A stretch of DNA of 64,000 nt, taken from the NCBI RefSeq assembly GCF_014596975.1, contig NZ_JACVXD010000001.1, positions 554,928 through 618,927 of the forward strand. The letters run 5' to 3'. The notes beneath the pieces were generated by a model. It worked only from the letters and a program-made list of their open reading frames with translations, did no database searches and was not told the DNA's origin. A program made the position numbers and the translations under genes. How positions within the stretch are numbered: the stretch's first letter is position 1; each line of letters begins with the position of its first letter. This document shows positions 55,435 to 64,000 of the stretch, piece by piece. This DNA is from Aestuariibaculum marinum. GTDB taxonomy: Bacteria > Bacteroidota > Bacteroidia > Flavobacteriales > Flavobacteriaceae.

Positions 55435-57159
55435 TTAATGATGTGTAGCTTCTCCTGCTCCACTTGGAATTCTTATATTTTCTACAATTTCCTGAACATC
55501 TTCCGGAGGTGCTGGTGTAAATTTCATGATAGCAATAGAGACTATAAAATTTAAAACCATCGCAACAGTTCCAAAGCCTTCCGGTGAAATTCCAAACCAC
55601 CAATCGTCTTTTCCTCCACCGCCAAACCAGCCAAACTTAAACTTCAGCATATAAAAAATCATTGATGATATTCCAACAACCATTCCGGCAATCGCCCCTT
55701 CTTTATTCATTCGCTTATAGAAAATTCCCAGAATAATTGCAGGGAAAAAGGATGCTGCCGCGAGACCAAAAGCCAAAGCTACCGTCGCTGCTACAAACCC
55801 TGGTGGATGAATACCAAAGTAAGCAGCCACCCCAACGGCTACTACCGCCGATAAACGAGCAGCTATTAATTCGCCTTTTTCAGATATATTTGGATTTACC
55901 ATTTTCTTAATTAAATCATGCGATACAGATGCAGAAATCACTAACAATAAACCTGCTGCTGTAGACAATGCAGCTGCCAACGATCCTGCTGCTACCAAGG
56001 CAATTACCCAATTGGGTAATCTGGCAATTTCAGGATTCGCCAATACCATAATATCGTTATCAACTACCAACTCGTTTTTATCCTTATCTGCCAAATACTG
56101 AATATTTCCATCTTCATTTTTATCTGTAAACGTAATTAACCCTGTCAATTCCCATTTCTTAAACCACTCTGGCATACTATCGTATGGTTTGTTTGAAACG
56201 GTTTCAATTAAATTTGTTCTGGCAAATACCGATACTGCCGGCGCAGTGGTATATAATATGGCGATTAACAACAACGCTAATCCTGCAGATTTTCTTGCGT
56301 CTTTTACGCGTTTAACAGTAAAGAAACGAACAATAACGTGAGGCAATCCGGCTGTTCCCACCATTAATGCCAAGGTAATAGCAAAAACATCGGTCATTGA
56401 TTTGGAACCTTCGGTATATTCAGAAAAACCTAATTCTGCACTTAATCCATCTAACTTATCTAATAAATAAGTTCCTGAACCATCGGACAAAGTGTCTCCA
56501 AACCCTAATTGCGGAATAGGGTTACCCGTCATTTGAATTGAAATAAAAATAGCCGGAACCATAAATGCAAAAATAAGTACGCAATACTGCGCTACCTGCG
56601 TATAGGTGATTCCTTTCATCCCTCCTAAAACAGCATAAAATAAGACGATAAACATTCCAATCATTACTCCGGTATTAATATCGACTTCTAAAAACCTAGA
56701 AAACACCAATCCTACACCTCGCATTTGCCCTGCCACATAAGTAAACGAAACTAAAAGAGCACAGATAACTCCAACAAAACGGGCTGTATTTGAATAGTAA
56801 CGATCGCCAATAAAATCAGGCACGGTAAACTTTCCGAACTTACGCAAATAAGGAGCCAACAATAAAGCTAAAAGAACATAACCTCCGGTCCACCCCATTA
56901 AATACACAGCACCGTCGTAACCTGCAAAGGAAATGATTCCTGCCATAGAAATAAATGAAGCTGCGCTCATCCAATCGGCAGCTGTAGCCATGCCATTGGC
57001 TAAAGGCGACACACCACCTCCGGCTACATAAAAATCCTTTGTTGAAGCTGCCCGTGTCCAAATAGCAATTCCGATATAAATAGTAAACGTAAGTCCGACA
57101 ATCACATAGGTCCAGGTTTGCACATCCATAGACGCTAACAATAAAATACTATTCGCCAT
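55435..57159 (-). CDS. Sodium:solute symporter, acetate permease type (ActP-like)
   Basis: A 574 aa SSS-family transporter with about 13 helices. The SSS signatures are YVAGGGVSPLANGMATAADWMSAASFIS, TYVAGQMRGVGLVF and GLPHVIVRFFTVK. The neighbour DUF4212 and acs make acetate or another short carboxylate the probable substrate. The start is uncertain: ATGs at 57180, 57168, 57162, 57159 and 57129 are all in frame. I use 57159, 11 bp inside the DUF4212 gene. Confidence 0.88.
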   Translation of the reverse strand: MANSILLLASMDVQTWTYVIVGLTFTIYIGIAIWTRAASTKDFYVAGGGVSPLANGMATAADWMSAASFISMAGIISFAGYDGAVYLMGWTGGYVLLALLLAPYLRKFGKFTVPDFIGDRYYSNTARFVGVICALLVSFTYVAGQMRGVGLVFSRFLEVDINTGVMIGMFIVLFYAVLGGMKGITYTQVAQYCVLIFAFMVPAIFISIQMTGNPIPQLGFGDTLSDGSGTYLLDKLDGLSAELGFSEYTEGSKSMTDVFAITLALMVGTAGLPHVIVRFFTVKRVKDARKSAGLALLLIAILYTTAPAVSVFARTNLIETVSNKPYDSMPEWFKKWELTGLITFTDKNEDGNIQYLADKDKNELVVDNDIMVLANPEIARLPNWVIALVAAGSLAAALSTAAGLLLVISASVSHDLIKKMVNPNISEKGELIAARLSAVVAVGVAAYFGIHPPGFVAATVALAFGLAAASFFPAIILGIFYKRMNKEGAIAGMVVGISSMIFYMLKFKFGWFGGGGKDDWWFGISPEGFGTVAMVLNFIVSIAIMKFTPAPPEDVQEIVENIRIPSGAGEATHH

Positions 57160-57406
57160 CATAACCATACTTTTTATCAAGTTTGTTCATAAGACGAACG
57201 TAAACAAAAATTAAAATTACAAATATATAAATGGAACCTTGTTGTGCGAACCAAAATCCTAATTTAAAGCCTCCTAATCGTATTTCATTAAGCGCATCTT
57301 TAAAAAGAATTCCTGCGCCATAGGATACTAAAAACCAAATAGCTAAAAGGATAAAGAGATATTTTATATTCTCTCTCCAATAAGCTTTTGCGTTGCTTTT
57401 TGACAT
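57149..57406 (-). CDS. DUF4212 domain-containing membrane protein
   Basis: An 85 aa protein with two helices (YLFILLAIWFLVSYGAGILF and WFAQQGSIYIFVILIFVYV), the partner subunit-like protein of VC2705-type sodium:solute symporters. The end overlaps the symporter gene, indicating coupling. Confidence 0.9.
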   Translation of the reverse strand: MSKSNAKAYWRENIKYLFILLAIWFLVSYGAGILFKDALNEIRLGGFKLGFWFAQQGSIYIFVILIFVYVRLMNKLDKKYGYDGE

Positions 57407-57748
57407 GTTATTATATTTAGTTTAATTGGAATTATGTGATTTTATTTAAATGAATCTTTAATAACTATTTGCATGATATTTTAAGACTACGGTTGGTTAT
57501 TCCGCAGCTATTTGTAATTTAATTTAAATACTCCTCAAAAAAATCATACTTCCGCTAATATAATACTTACAATGAAAACTGCAATTATTATTTCATTCAT
57601 AATTCTTCATTTAAAATTAAACTCAAACACGATATTCTAATTATAGCACCCTAAAACAAACAATTAATTATATTTTAGTATACATTTGCCAGCTATTTCT
57701 ATTTAATTATTAAAAAGTATCTTTATCGAAACCAAATCTAAAATACCA
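57407..57748. other. 342 bp gap between DUF4212 and DUF1624 genes
   Basis: Very A+T-rich sequence with divergent gene starts at both ends. It contains a TAnnTTTG box at 57681-57688 toward the right gene. I see no box toward DUF4212, no strong hairpin, no repeat and no convincing small gene; the region probably holds regulatory sites for the acetate operon. Confidence 0.4.
57681..57688 (+). promoter_or_regulatory. -7 box of the DUF1624 gene
   Basis: TACATTTG matches TAnnTTTG, 60 bp before the TTG start at 57749. Confidence 0.5.
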
Positions 57749-58840
57749 TTGCAAGCTAATCGTCTTTATTTTATAGATGCCGTAAGGGCATTTGCTATTT
57801 TAATGATGCTTCAAGGTCATTTTATCGATACGCTTTTAGATCCTATTTACAGAGACAACACCAATACAGCTTATAAAATATGGTCTTATTTTAGAGGGAT
57901 AACGGCGCCTACCTTCTTTACGATTTCTGGTTTAGTTTTCACCTATTTATTATTAAGGGCTAACGAAAAAGGCAACGACAAACTCAGAATACGAAAAGGG
58001 CTTTTTCGAGGTCTATTACTTTTAGGCATTGGCTATAGCCTCAGAATTAACTTAATTAGTTGGTTAAGCGGATATTTTAATACTTATTTTTTAGTTATCG
58101 ATGTACTACAATGTATTGGATTATCACTTATTATATTAGTCTGTCTGCATGTATTATTTAAACAATACAGTTATTTATTTTCTATAATTCTGGCAATTAT
58201 AGGATGTCTTTGCTTTGTTTCAGAACCATTGTACAGGAATCTGGTTATTGAAAACCTACCCTTGGTTATTGCCAATTATATGACCAAAGTAAATGGCTCT
58301 GTATTTACCATTTTACCGTGGTTTGGTTACTCTGCCTTTGGCGCCTTTATGTCAACCGTATTTTTCAGACATGCGCATCGAAGTCGTTTTAAAATCTTCA
58401 CCATACTTAGTTTTTTCCTCATTGGATATCTATTAATGTACCATTCATCATGGGCTTTATTAAAACTATATTCAATTACAGATATCGAACTATTTGAACG
58501 AAGTGCAGATTACAATTACCTGTTTACCAGATTAGGAAACGTATTAATTCTTTTCGGAATATTTTACAGTTTGGAACGCTTTTTAAAACAATCTATAATT
58601 GCGCGAATAGGAGAGAAAACGCTATCTATCTACGTAATTCATTTTATTATCCTTTACGGAAGTTTTACGGGTTACGGACTTAAACGTTGGTTTAGTAAAT
58701 CGTTAGAGCCTACTGAAGCTATAATCGGTGCTTTATGTTTTATCGTTGTTGTTTGTGTGATTTCATTCCACTATGCTAAAACAAATCATTTTGTTTATAG
58801 TGTTGCCAGTAAAATCAGCGGACTATTTAAGCGTAGTTAA
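57749..58840 (+). CDS. DUF1624 / HGSNAT-like membrane acyltransferase family protein
   Basis: A 363 aa membrane protein with about ten helices. The N-terminus (RLYFIDAVRAFAILMMLQGH) with histidine after the first helix, and FRGITAPTFFTISGLVF, match DUF1624, the domain related to heparan-alpha-glucosaminide N-acetyltransferase. A transfer of acyl groups to a cell-surface glycan is possible but unproven. It starts at TTG; no ATG fits the first helix. Confidence 0.8.
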   Translation: MQANRLYFIDAVRAFAILMMLQGHFIDTLLDPIYRDNTNTAYKIWSYFRGITAPTFFTISGLVFTYLLLRANEKGNDKLRIRKGLFRGLLLLGIGYSLRINLISWLSGYFNTYFLVIDVLQCIGLSLIILVCLHVLFKQYSYLFSIILAIIGCLCFVSEPLYRNLVIENLPLVIANYMTKVNGSVFTILPWFGYSAFGAFMSTVFFRHAHRSRFKIFTILSFFLIGYLLMYHSSWALLKLYSITDIELFERSADYNYLFTRLGNVLILFGIFYSLERFLKQSIIARIGEKTLSIYVIHFIILYGSFTGYGLKRWFSKSLEPTEAIIGALCFIVVVCVISFHYAKTNHFVYSVASKISGLFKRS

Positions 58841-58963
58841 AATACTATTGTATTAGTCAAAAAACTTTTATTTTTTTTATAGACTTAATTAAAGTAACTT
58901 TACTTCAAACGCTTAACTCATTTCTTAAAACATATTAGAAATTTCGATCTCTCATTTTTTACC

Positions 58964-59539
58964 ATGAATAACATTAAAGCTTTGATTGAGAACTACGTAG
59001 ACCTTCCTTCGGAGGACTGGAATGTTATTGAATCCACCTTTGAACGCATGGTTTATCAGAAAAATGAAGCTTTAATTACAGAAGGCGAAATCTGTAAATA
59101 TTTTTACTTTATTGAAGAAGGATTAGTTCGAAATTTTGTCACTCATAACAATCAAGAAATAACCAAGTTTTTCGTTCCAGCTCCGTATTGTATTACTTCG
59201 AGAATGAGCTTTATAAACCAAACCCTGACCAAAGACAATGTTCAAACTCTGGAACGGTCGGTAATCTGGCAAATAAATCTGGAACAATATAATGAACTAA
59301 TGAAATTAGATTCATGGCGTCTATTTACCAGAAAAATGCTAAACGAAGTACAAAATTTTACCGAGCAACGCCTTATAGAAAACATGACTGAAACGGCTGA
59401 AGTAAGATATTATCGCATGCAAAAAGAAACACCTGATTTGGTTAATCGCATACCTCAAAAATACTTGGCTAGCTATCTAGGTATTGCCACACAGTCTTTA
59501 AGTAGAATTAGAAAAAATGCACTTAAAAACGACAATTAA
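58964..59539 (+). CDS. Crp/Fnr family transcriptional regulator
   Basis: A 191 aa regulator with cNMP-binding-like barrel (about 25-115, NEALITEGEICKYFYFIEEG) and C-terminal helix-turn-helix (about 155-187, IPQKYLASYLGIATQSLSRI). It is a second compact Crp-like protein of the same type as the one at 47470-48054, with different sensor sequence. No obvious target. Confidence 0.88.
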   Translation: MNNIKALIENYVDLPSEDWNVIESTFERMVYQKNEALITEGEICKYFYFIEEGLVRNFVTHNNQEITKFFVPAPYCITSRMSFINQTLTKDNVQTLERSVIWQINLEQYNELMKLDSWRLFTRKMLNEVQNFTEQRLIENMTETAEVRYYRMQKETPDLVNRIPQKYLASYLGIATQSLSRIRKNALKNDN

Positions 59540-59548
59540 TACAGAAAT

Positions 59549-59579
59549 AAAAAAGCCCTTTAGTTAAAGGGCTTTTTTA
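59549..59579. terminator. Terminator between the Crp/Fnr gene and purC
   Basis: The stem AAGCCCTTTA / TAAAGGGCTT with a tiny loop, A-run before and seven T residues after; bidirectional. Confidence 0.88.
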
Positions 59580-59596
59580 TTGTTATTTGACATGTG

Positions 59597-60553
59597 TTAT
59601 TTTAAATATTCTAAAACATTAGTTTCAATACGCTCTTGAATATTACTTACATCAGCTTTTACAAATGTTTCTCCTGTAATGTTTTCATACAATTCAATAT
59701 AACGCTCACTTACTGAAGTAATGTATTCATCACTCATTTCTGGAACGGTCTGTCCTTCTAACCCTTGAAAATTATTACTAATCAACCACTGGCGCACGAA
59801 CTCTTTACTTAATTGCTTTTGAGCTTCACCTTTATCCTGACGTTCCTGATAACCTTCAGCATAAAAATAACGTGAAGAATCAGGTGTATGAATTTCGTCA
59901 ATTAAAACAATTTTACCGTCTTTAGTCTTTCCAAATTCATATTTAGTGTCTACTAAAATTAATCCGCGTTCGGCAGCAATTTCGGTTCCTCGCTTAAATA
60001 ATTTACGGGTGTAATCTTCTAAAACCAAATAATCCTCCTCACTAACAATACCTCTTTTTAAAATATCCTCACGAGAAATATCTTCATCATGATTTCCCAT
60101 TTCAGCTTTGGTTGCAGGTGTAATAATTGGTTTCGGAAATGCATCATTTTCCTTCATACCTTCCGGCATTGGCACACCACAAAGCAAACGTTTGCCGGCT
60201 TTATACTCACGAGCCGCATGACCAGACATATACCCACGAATTACCATTTCTACTTTAAACGGCTCACATAAATGACCAACAGCTACATTAGGGTCTGGCG
60301 TTGCTGTTAACCAGTTAGGCACTAAGTCTTCCGTTGCAGCCATCATTTTTGTGGCTATCTGATTTAATATTTGTCCTTTATAAGGAATTCCCTTAGGCAT
60401 TACAACGTCGAATGCCGAAAGTCTGTCTGTCGCAATCATTACTAATTGCTCATCGTTTATGTTATATACCTCTCTAACTTTTCCTTTGTAAACATTTTTT
60501 TGACCCGGAAAATTAAAGTTTGTGTCGATTATGGTGTTATCTGTACTTGCCAC
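59597..60553 (-). CDS. purC: Phosphoribosylaminoimidazole-succinocarboxamide synthase
   Basis: SAICAR synthase (318 aa) of purine synthesis, which joins aspartate to CAIR. Motifs: [10 protein letters not shown] at the ATP site, [31 protein letters not shown], and [13 protein letters not shown]. This is the longer form common in Bacteroidota. It is not clustered with other pur genes. Confidence 0.95.
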   Translation of the reverse strand: MASTDNTIIDTNFNFPGQKNVYKGKVREVYNINDEQLVMIATDRLSAFDVVMPKGIPYKGQILNQIATKMMAATEDLVPNWLTATPDPNVAVGHLCEPFKVEMVIRGYMSGHAAREYKAGKRLLCGVPMPEGMKENDAFPKPIITPATKAEMGNHDEDISREDILKRGIVSEEDYLVLEDYTRKLFKRGTEIAAERGLILVDTKYEFGKTKDGKIVLIDEIHTPDSSRYFYAEGYQERQDKGEAQKQLSKEFVRQWLISNNFQGLEGQTVPEMSDEYITSVSERYIELYENITGETFVKADVSNIQERIETNVLEYLK

Positions 60554-60591
60554 GAATTCGTTTTTATTTTTTATCTGTTTGTTTGATCTTG

Positions 60592-60599
60592 CAAATTTA
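60592..60599 (-). promoter_or_regulatory. -7 box of purC
   Basis: The minus strand reads TAAATTTG, 39 bp before the ATG at 60553. Confidence 0.55.
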
Positions 60600-60738
60600 C
60601 CAAATTGTTCGGCATTTTACTGATAATCGATATTTAAAATTCTTAATTAGTAATCAAATTAAACTCGCCTATAAATGAAGTCTTTTAATCACTAACACTT
60701 ATTACACTACCGACAACAGCAGATGGTTAATACAAAGT

Positions 60739-61692
60739 CTATTCTCTGTTTTCTATACTCTTATAAGCTTCGATAACTTTCTTAACTAAACGGTGACGAA
60801 TAACATCCTTATCGTCTAAGAAAATAATACCAACACCTTCCACATTTTTTAGGATTAACAAAGCCTCTTTTAACCCTGAAATAGTACGTCGTGGTAAATC
60901 AATCTGGCCAGGATCGCCAGTTAATAAAAACTTGGCATTCTTACCCATACGCGTCAAGAACATTTTCATTTGCGCATGCGTGGTATTTTGTCCTTCATCC
61001 AGTATTACAAAAGCATTATCTAAAGTACGCCCCCTCATAAAAGCTAAAGGTGCTATTTGTATGGTTCCGTTTTCAATATAGTGCGCCAGTTTTTCGGCAG
61101 GAATCATATCTCGTAACGCATCATATAACGGCTGCATATAAGGGTCTAATTTCTCCTTTAAATCTCCTGGTAAAAACCCAAGATTCTCACCGGCTTCAAC
61201 TGCTGGACGCGTTAAAATAATTCGTTTTACCTCTTTGTTTTTTAAAGCTTGTACCGCCAGAGCGACGCCAGTATAGGTCTTTCCTGTTCCTGCAGGTCCG
61301 ATTGCAAAAACCATATCGTTTTTACGAACATTCTCTACCAGTTTACGTTGGTTTGCCGTTTGTGCTCTAATAAGCTTCCCTCCCACGCCGTGCACAATAA
61401 CTTCGCCACTTTGCTCTGATGTATTGTAATCATCACTACTTTGGCTGGTTAATACACGCTCGATGGTGTTTTCGTCTATTTTGTTGTATTTAGCAAAATG
61501 CTTGAGTAGCATATTGATTCTGTGGTCGAATTCTTCCAGTAATTCTTCATCGCCAAAGGCTTTTACTTTATTTCCTCGCGCTACTATTTTAAGCTTTGGA
61601 AAATACTTTTTTAGAAGTTCGATGTTGGTGTTCTGTGCTCCAAAAAATTCTTTCGGAGAAATCTCTTCAAGTTCGATAATAATTTCGTTCAA
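60739..61692 (-). CDS. PhoH family protein
   Basis: A 317 aa P-loop NTPase of the PhoH/YbeZ type. An N-terminal KH-like segment (about 1-100) precedes Walker A GPAGTGKT and Walker B VILDEGQNTT, with the conserved LTRPAVEAGENLGFLPGD between them. YbeZ partners the RNase YbeY in rRNA maturation; the gene is alone here. Confidence 0.92.
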   Translation of the reverse strand: MNEIIIELEEISPKEFFGAQNTNIELLKKYFPKLKIVARGNKVKAFGDEELLEEFDHRINMLLKHFAKYNKIDENTIERVLTSQSSDDYNTSEQSGEVIVHGVGGKLIRAQTANQRKLVENVRKNDMVFAIGPAGTGKTYTGVALAVQALKNKEVKRIILTRPAVEAGENLGFLPGDLKEKLDPYMQPLYDALRDMIPAEKLAHYIENGTIQIAPLAFMRGRTLDNAFVILDEGQNTTHAQMKMFLTRMGKNAKFLLTGDPGQIDLPRRTISGLKEALLILKNVEGVGIIFLDDKDVIRHRLVKKVIEAYKSIENRE

Positions 61693-61764
61693 AAGCGTCG
61701 GTTTATTTTTAGGTTACTACAGAGATAAAATTAAAATAATATTTAATCAGACCAAATGATTTAT

Positions 61765-61772
61765 TAGTTTTG
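61765..61772 (+). promoter_or_regulatory. -7 box of the SAM hydroxide adenosyltransferase gene
   Basis: TAGTTTTTG-like: TAGTTTTG at 61765-61772 matches TAnnTTTG. Transcription would begin near 61779, so the ATG at 61772 cannot be used and the start is at 61847. Confidence 0.5.
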
Positions 61773-61846
61773 TGGAACTCTGTTTCTACTCAAAAATACA
61801 TAAATTTGGGTCACGTAACACTAAAAACATATCAACAATTTTGCCG

Positions 61847-62704
61847 ATGGCGATTATTACATTAACAACCGATTTTGGGGAGAAGGATTACTTTGCTGGC
61901 GCGACAAAAGGAGCGATTTACACAGAATTACCCGATGCTAAAATTGTTGATATCTCACATGGCGTTTCGCCTTTCAACATTTTAGAAGCGGCCTATATTA
62001 TACAAAACGCCTATGCTAGTTTTCCTAAAGGCTCGATTCATATTATTGGTATTGATTCTGAAATTAATAAAGAAAACAAACACATAGCATTAAAGCTTGA
62101 CGATCATTATTTTATCTGTGCCAACAACGGTATTATGAGTATGATTTGTTCTGAAATTACGCCTGAAAAAATTGTCGAAATTAATATCCACGATAAAATA
62201 CAATCGAGCTTTCCTGTGCTTGATGTTTTTGTTAAAGTAGCTTGCCATATTGCCCGGGGTGGAACACTGGAAGTTATTGGAAAAACCATTTCTAATATTA
62301 AACCTATTAGAAATGTAATCCCTTATGTTAACGACGATAAAACCCAGATAATTGGTAGCGTTATTTATATCGATAACTACGGAAATGTGGTTACAAATAT
62401 TAAACGTAGCTTTTTTGAAACCATACAAAAAGGTCGTGCTTTCGAGATTTCAGCGCGTAACCATAAATTCAAAAAAATATACTTAAAATACAGTGACATC
62501 GTTAATTTTGAGGTGCCCGAAGAGAAACGTCATGATGAAGGTCGTGGAATGGTAGTTTTTAATTCCGGAAACTTTTTAGAAATTGCCGTTTATAAGAGTA
62601 ATAGTGCTACGGTAGGTAGTGCCTCTACCCTTATGGGACTATCGCTAATGGATACTGTAAGTATTAACTTTATCTCAGAATCCATTCTTCCTAAACTCAA
62701 TTAA
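61847..62704 (+). CDS. S-adenosyl-L-methionine hydroxide adenosyltransferase family protein
   Basis: A 285 aa protein of the DUF62 / SAM-hydrolase family, which splits SAM into adenosine and methionine. The N-terminus ITLTTDFGEKDYFAGATKG holds the first catalytic aspartate, FICANNGIMS is the ligand loop, and IYIDNYGNVVTNI is in the second domain. Related enzymes include fluorinase and chlorinase, but the halide loop cannot be judged by eye. The neighbour order phoH - this gene - gldF is recurrent in Flavobacteriia. Confidence 0.9.
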   Translation: MAIITLTTDFGEKDYFAGATKGAIYTELPDAKIVDISHGVSPFNILEAAYIIQNAYASFPKGSIHIIGIDSEINKENKHIALKLDDHYFICANNGIMSMICSEITPEKIVEINIHDKIQSSFPVLDVFVKVACHIARGGTLEVIGKTISNIKPIRNVIPYVNDDKTQIIGSVIYIDNYGNVVTNIKRSFFETIQKGRAFEISARNHKFKKIYLKYSDIVNFEVPEEKRHDEGRGMVVFNSGNFLEIAVYKSNSATVGSASTLMGLSLMDTVSINFISESILPKLN

Positions 62705-62811
62705 AGTTGTTAATAAGAATTGTAAAAATGGAATTTTGGAAATCACAACCTGAATCTTTTCTTAGTAATTTTACTTCTGTAATCTCTTGTTTAATTTTTT
62801 AACCGTAATAA

Positions 62812-63531
62812 ATGCTTGCCATTTTAAAGAAAGAAATAAACTCATTTTTTGCCTCGCCTATTGGCTATTTGGTTATTGCCATATTTTTATTATTAAACAG
62901 CTTATTTTTATGGCTCTTTAAAGGCGAATTCAATATTCTGGATTACGGCTTCGCTGATCTATCAGCCTTCTTTCTATTAGCTCCTTGGATTTTAATTTTC
63001 CTTATTCCTGCTGTAACCATGAGGAGTTTTTCAGATGAAAAAAAACAAGGTACACTGGAGCTTCTACTAACCAAACCAATTTCTCATATCAATATTGTTT
63101 TAGGTAAGTATTTTGGCGCATTTGTTCTCATTCTAATAGCTATTATACCAACTCTATTATATGTCTATACAGTTTATCAACTAGGTAACCCTGTTGGGAA
63201 TTTAGACATTGGAAGCTCTCTAGGTTCCTATTTCGGTCTATTATTTTTAATCGCTGCCTATACAGCAATTGGCATATTCACATCTACACTCTCCAGTAAT
63301 CAAATTGTAGCTTTTATTCTGGCTGTATTTTTATGCTTCGTATTTTACATTGGGTTTGAAGGCATAGCCGATTTTACCTCAAGTAATTTTATAGACCAAC
63401 TAGGTATGAGTTCGCATTACAAAAGTATGAGTCGTGGTGTGCTAGATACTCGAGATATCATTTATTTTTTAAGCATTACAGCATTATTTTTAATGTTAAC
63501 CATATTAACTATTAACAAAGAACAACAATGA
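62812..63531 (+). CDS. gldF: Gliding motility ABC transporter permease GldF
   Basis: A 239 aa ABC-2 type permease with six helices (EINSFFASPIGYLVIAIFLL, then MRSFSDEKKQGTLELLLTKP, the ABC-2 signature). It matches GldF, needed with GldA and GldG for gliding in Flavobacterium johnsoniae. The following gene overlaps by 3 bp and is not gldG, which normally comes next. Confidence 0.92.
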   Translation: MLAILKKEINSFFASPIGYLVIAIFLLLNSLFLWLFKGEFNILDYGFADLSAFFLLAPWILIFLIPAVTMRSFSDEKKQGTLELLLTKPISHINIVLGKYFGAFVLILIAIIPTLLYVYTVYQLGNPVGNLDIGSSLGSYFGLLFLIAAYTAIGIFTSTLSSNQIVAFILAVFLCFVFYIGFEGIADFTSSNFIDQLGMSSHYKSMSRGVLDTRDIIYFLSITALFLMLTILTINKEQQ

Positions 63532-64000
63532 TTTTAACGCCCCTGTTCGTTATATTCTTAATTTTAGTATTCATATTGCTTTGGTTGTTTACCAATACCA
63601 TCGATAAGCGCAAATGGCTGAGTTTACTATTAGCTATAGCTTTAACTCCGGTAATTTACTTCTATGTATTTTACCCGTTAATTAATATATTTTCAAGCTA
63701 TCATCATGAAAAACATTTTAATTCAAGTGCCTGGATAAACAAACCGGCATTACGATATGAAATGAGTAATGAAATGGTTGAAAAAAATATATTTTTAGGA
63801 AAAACCAAACAGGAAGTAGAATCTCTTTTAGGGAAAAGTGAATGGTTTGGTTGGGACGATAGCATCAAAGCTAATTCTCCTGAAAAGTGGAACTATAACT
63901 TAGGCTATAAACCAGGTGCCTTTAATATGAACCAGGAGTGTTTAGAACTCATTTTTGAAAACAATAAAGTGGTAAGTACAACCCAATATCAATTAGAAAC
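63528..64000 (+). CDS. SmpA/OmlA-like domain protein with N-terminal membrane helices, partial
   Basis: About 157 codons before the window edge. Two hydrophobic helices at the N-terminus (TPLFVIFLILVFILLWLF and WLSLLLAIALTPVIYFYVF) are followed by a soluble part with FLGKTKQEVESLLGKSEW, then WNYNLGYKPGAFN and LIFENNKVVSTTQYQ. That is the SmpA/OmlA (BamE-like) lipoprotein-attachment-type fold seen in many small envelope proteins. It overlaps the gldF stop (ATGA), so it is coupled to gldF. Its 3' end is outside the window. Confidence 0.65.
   Translation, partial: MILTPLFVIFLILVFILLWLFTNTIDKRKWLSLLLAIALTPVIYFYVFYPLINIFSSYHHEKHFNSSAWINKPALRYEMSNEMVEKNIFLGKTKQEVESLLGKSEWFGWDDSIKANSPEKWNYNLGYKPGAFNMNQECLELIFENNKVVSTTQYQLE

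Overview
The window looks like one contiguous chromosomal segment of a low-G+C marine or soil member of the Flavobacteriaceae (Bacteroidota). The evidence is the gliding-motility gene gldF, Flavobacteriia-typical families (DUF6452/DUF6048 behind rlmD, DUF4294 beside an M42 peptidase, CCC-motif and DUF2752 membrane proteins, a SusC-like receptor with a carboxypeptidase-regulatory domain, a thrombospondin type-3 repeat lipoprotein), and about twenty gene starts preceded by a TAnnTTTG box, the Bacteroidota sigma-A -7 element. There are no rRNA or tRNA genes, CRISPR arrays, insertion sequences or prophage genes. Most of the window is core genome.

Layout. 1-7.5 kb: 5' part of gyrA, clpC, and an Lrp/AsnC regulator divergent from metE. 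7.5-12.3 kb: UMF1-type transporter, M48 lipoprotein peptidase, msrB, a DinB-like protein, a double NTF2-like secreted protein, then a 485 bp gap with a possible 38-residue membrane peptide. 12.4-20.1 kb: lpdA, two small outer-membrane proteins, aroQ, a TM2 protein, xerD, and the rny / 6S-RNA-like / zapA / coiled-coil cluster. 20.3-28.3 kb: M23 peptidase, TonB-dependent receptor, cysteine desulfurase, type-3 repeat lipoprotein, Smr-domain protein and small membrane proteins. 28.3-34.7 kb: rocD, the rlmD-DUF6452-DUF6048 operon, and the putrescine pair aguB-aguA. 34.7-36.6 kb: a hipBA-type toxin-antitoxin pair with an operator array, then a REP-like hairpin. 36.6-44.3 kb: rlmL-like methyltransferase divergent from a methyltransferase gene with a strongly structured leader, ZIP transporter, DUF4268, GNAT, hemolysin III, DUF4294, M42, a MITE/REPIN-like element, Nudix and PrsW-like protease. 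44.4-45.6 kb: an isolated, very A+T-rich gene resembling the phage-defence HEPN protein ApeA. 45.6-53.3 kb: a single-RecA-domain DEAD-like protein, YceI, Crp/Fnr regulator, Bcr/CflA transporter, DinB, FAH-family enzyme, and a cNMP/CBS/DUF294 protein with a DnaQ-like exonuclease. 53.4-57.4 kb: acetyl-CoA synthetase, an acetate-type sodium:solute symporter and DUF4212. 57.7-64 kb: DUF1624 acyltransferase-like protein, a second Crp/Fnr regulator, purC, phoH, SAM hydroxide adenosyltransferase, gldF, and a partial SmpA/OmlA-like gene where gldG would be expected.

Functional groupings. The acetate block (DUF4212, symporter, acs, with the cNMP/CBS/DUF294-exonuclease pair convergent to it) fits an acetate uptake and activation module. 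The aguB-aguA pair makes putrescine from agmatine. The zapA/coiled-coil/RNase Y/6S block is a conserved cell-division and RNA-metabolism neighbourhood. The accessory content worth attention is the hipBA pair, the ApeA-like gene, the two inverted-repeat elements and the structured RNAs. I did not find an obviously new multi-gene system; the strongest leads are the ApeA-like gene, the leader at 37.8 kb, the 6S-like RNA and the DEAD-like remnant family.
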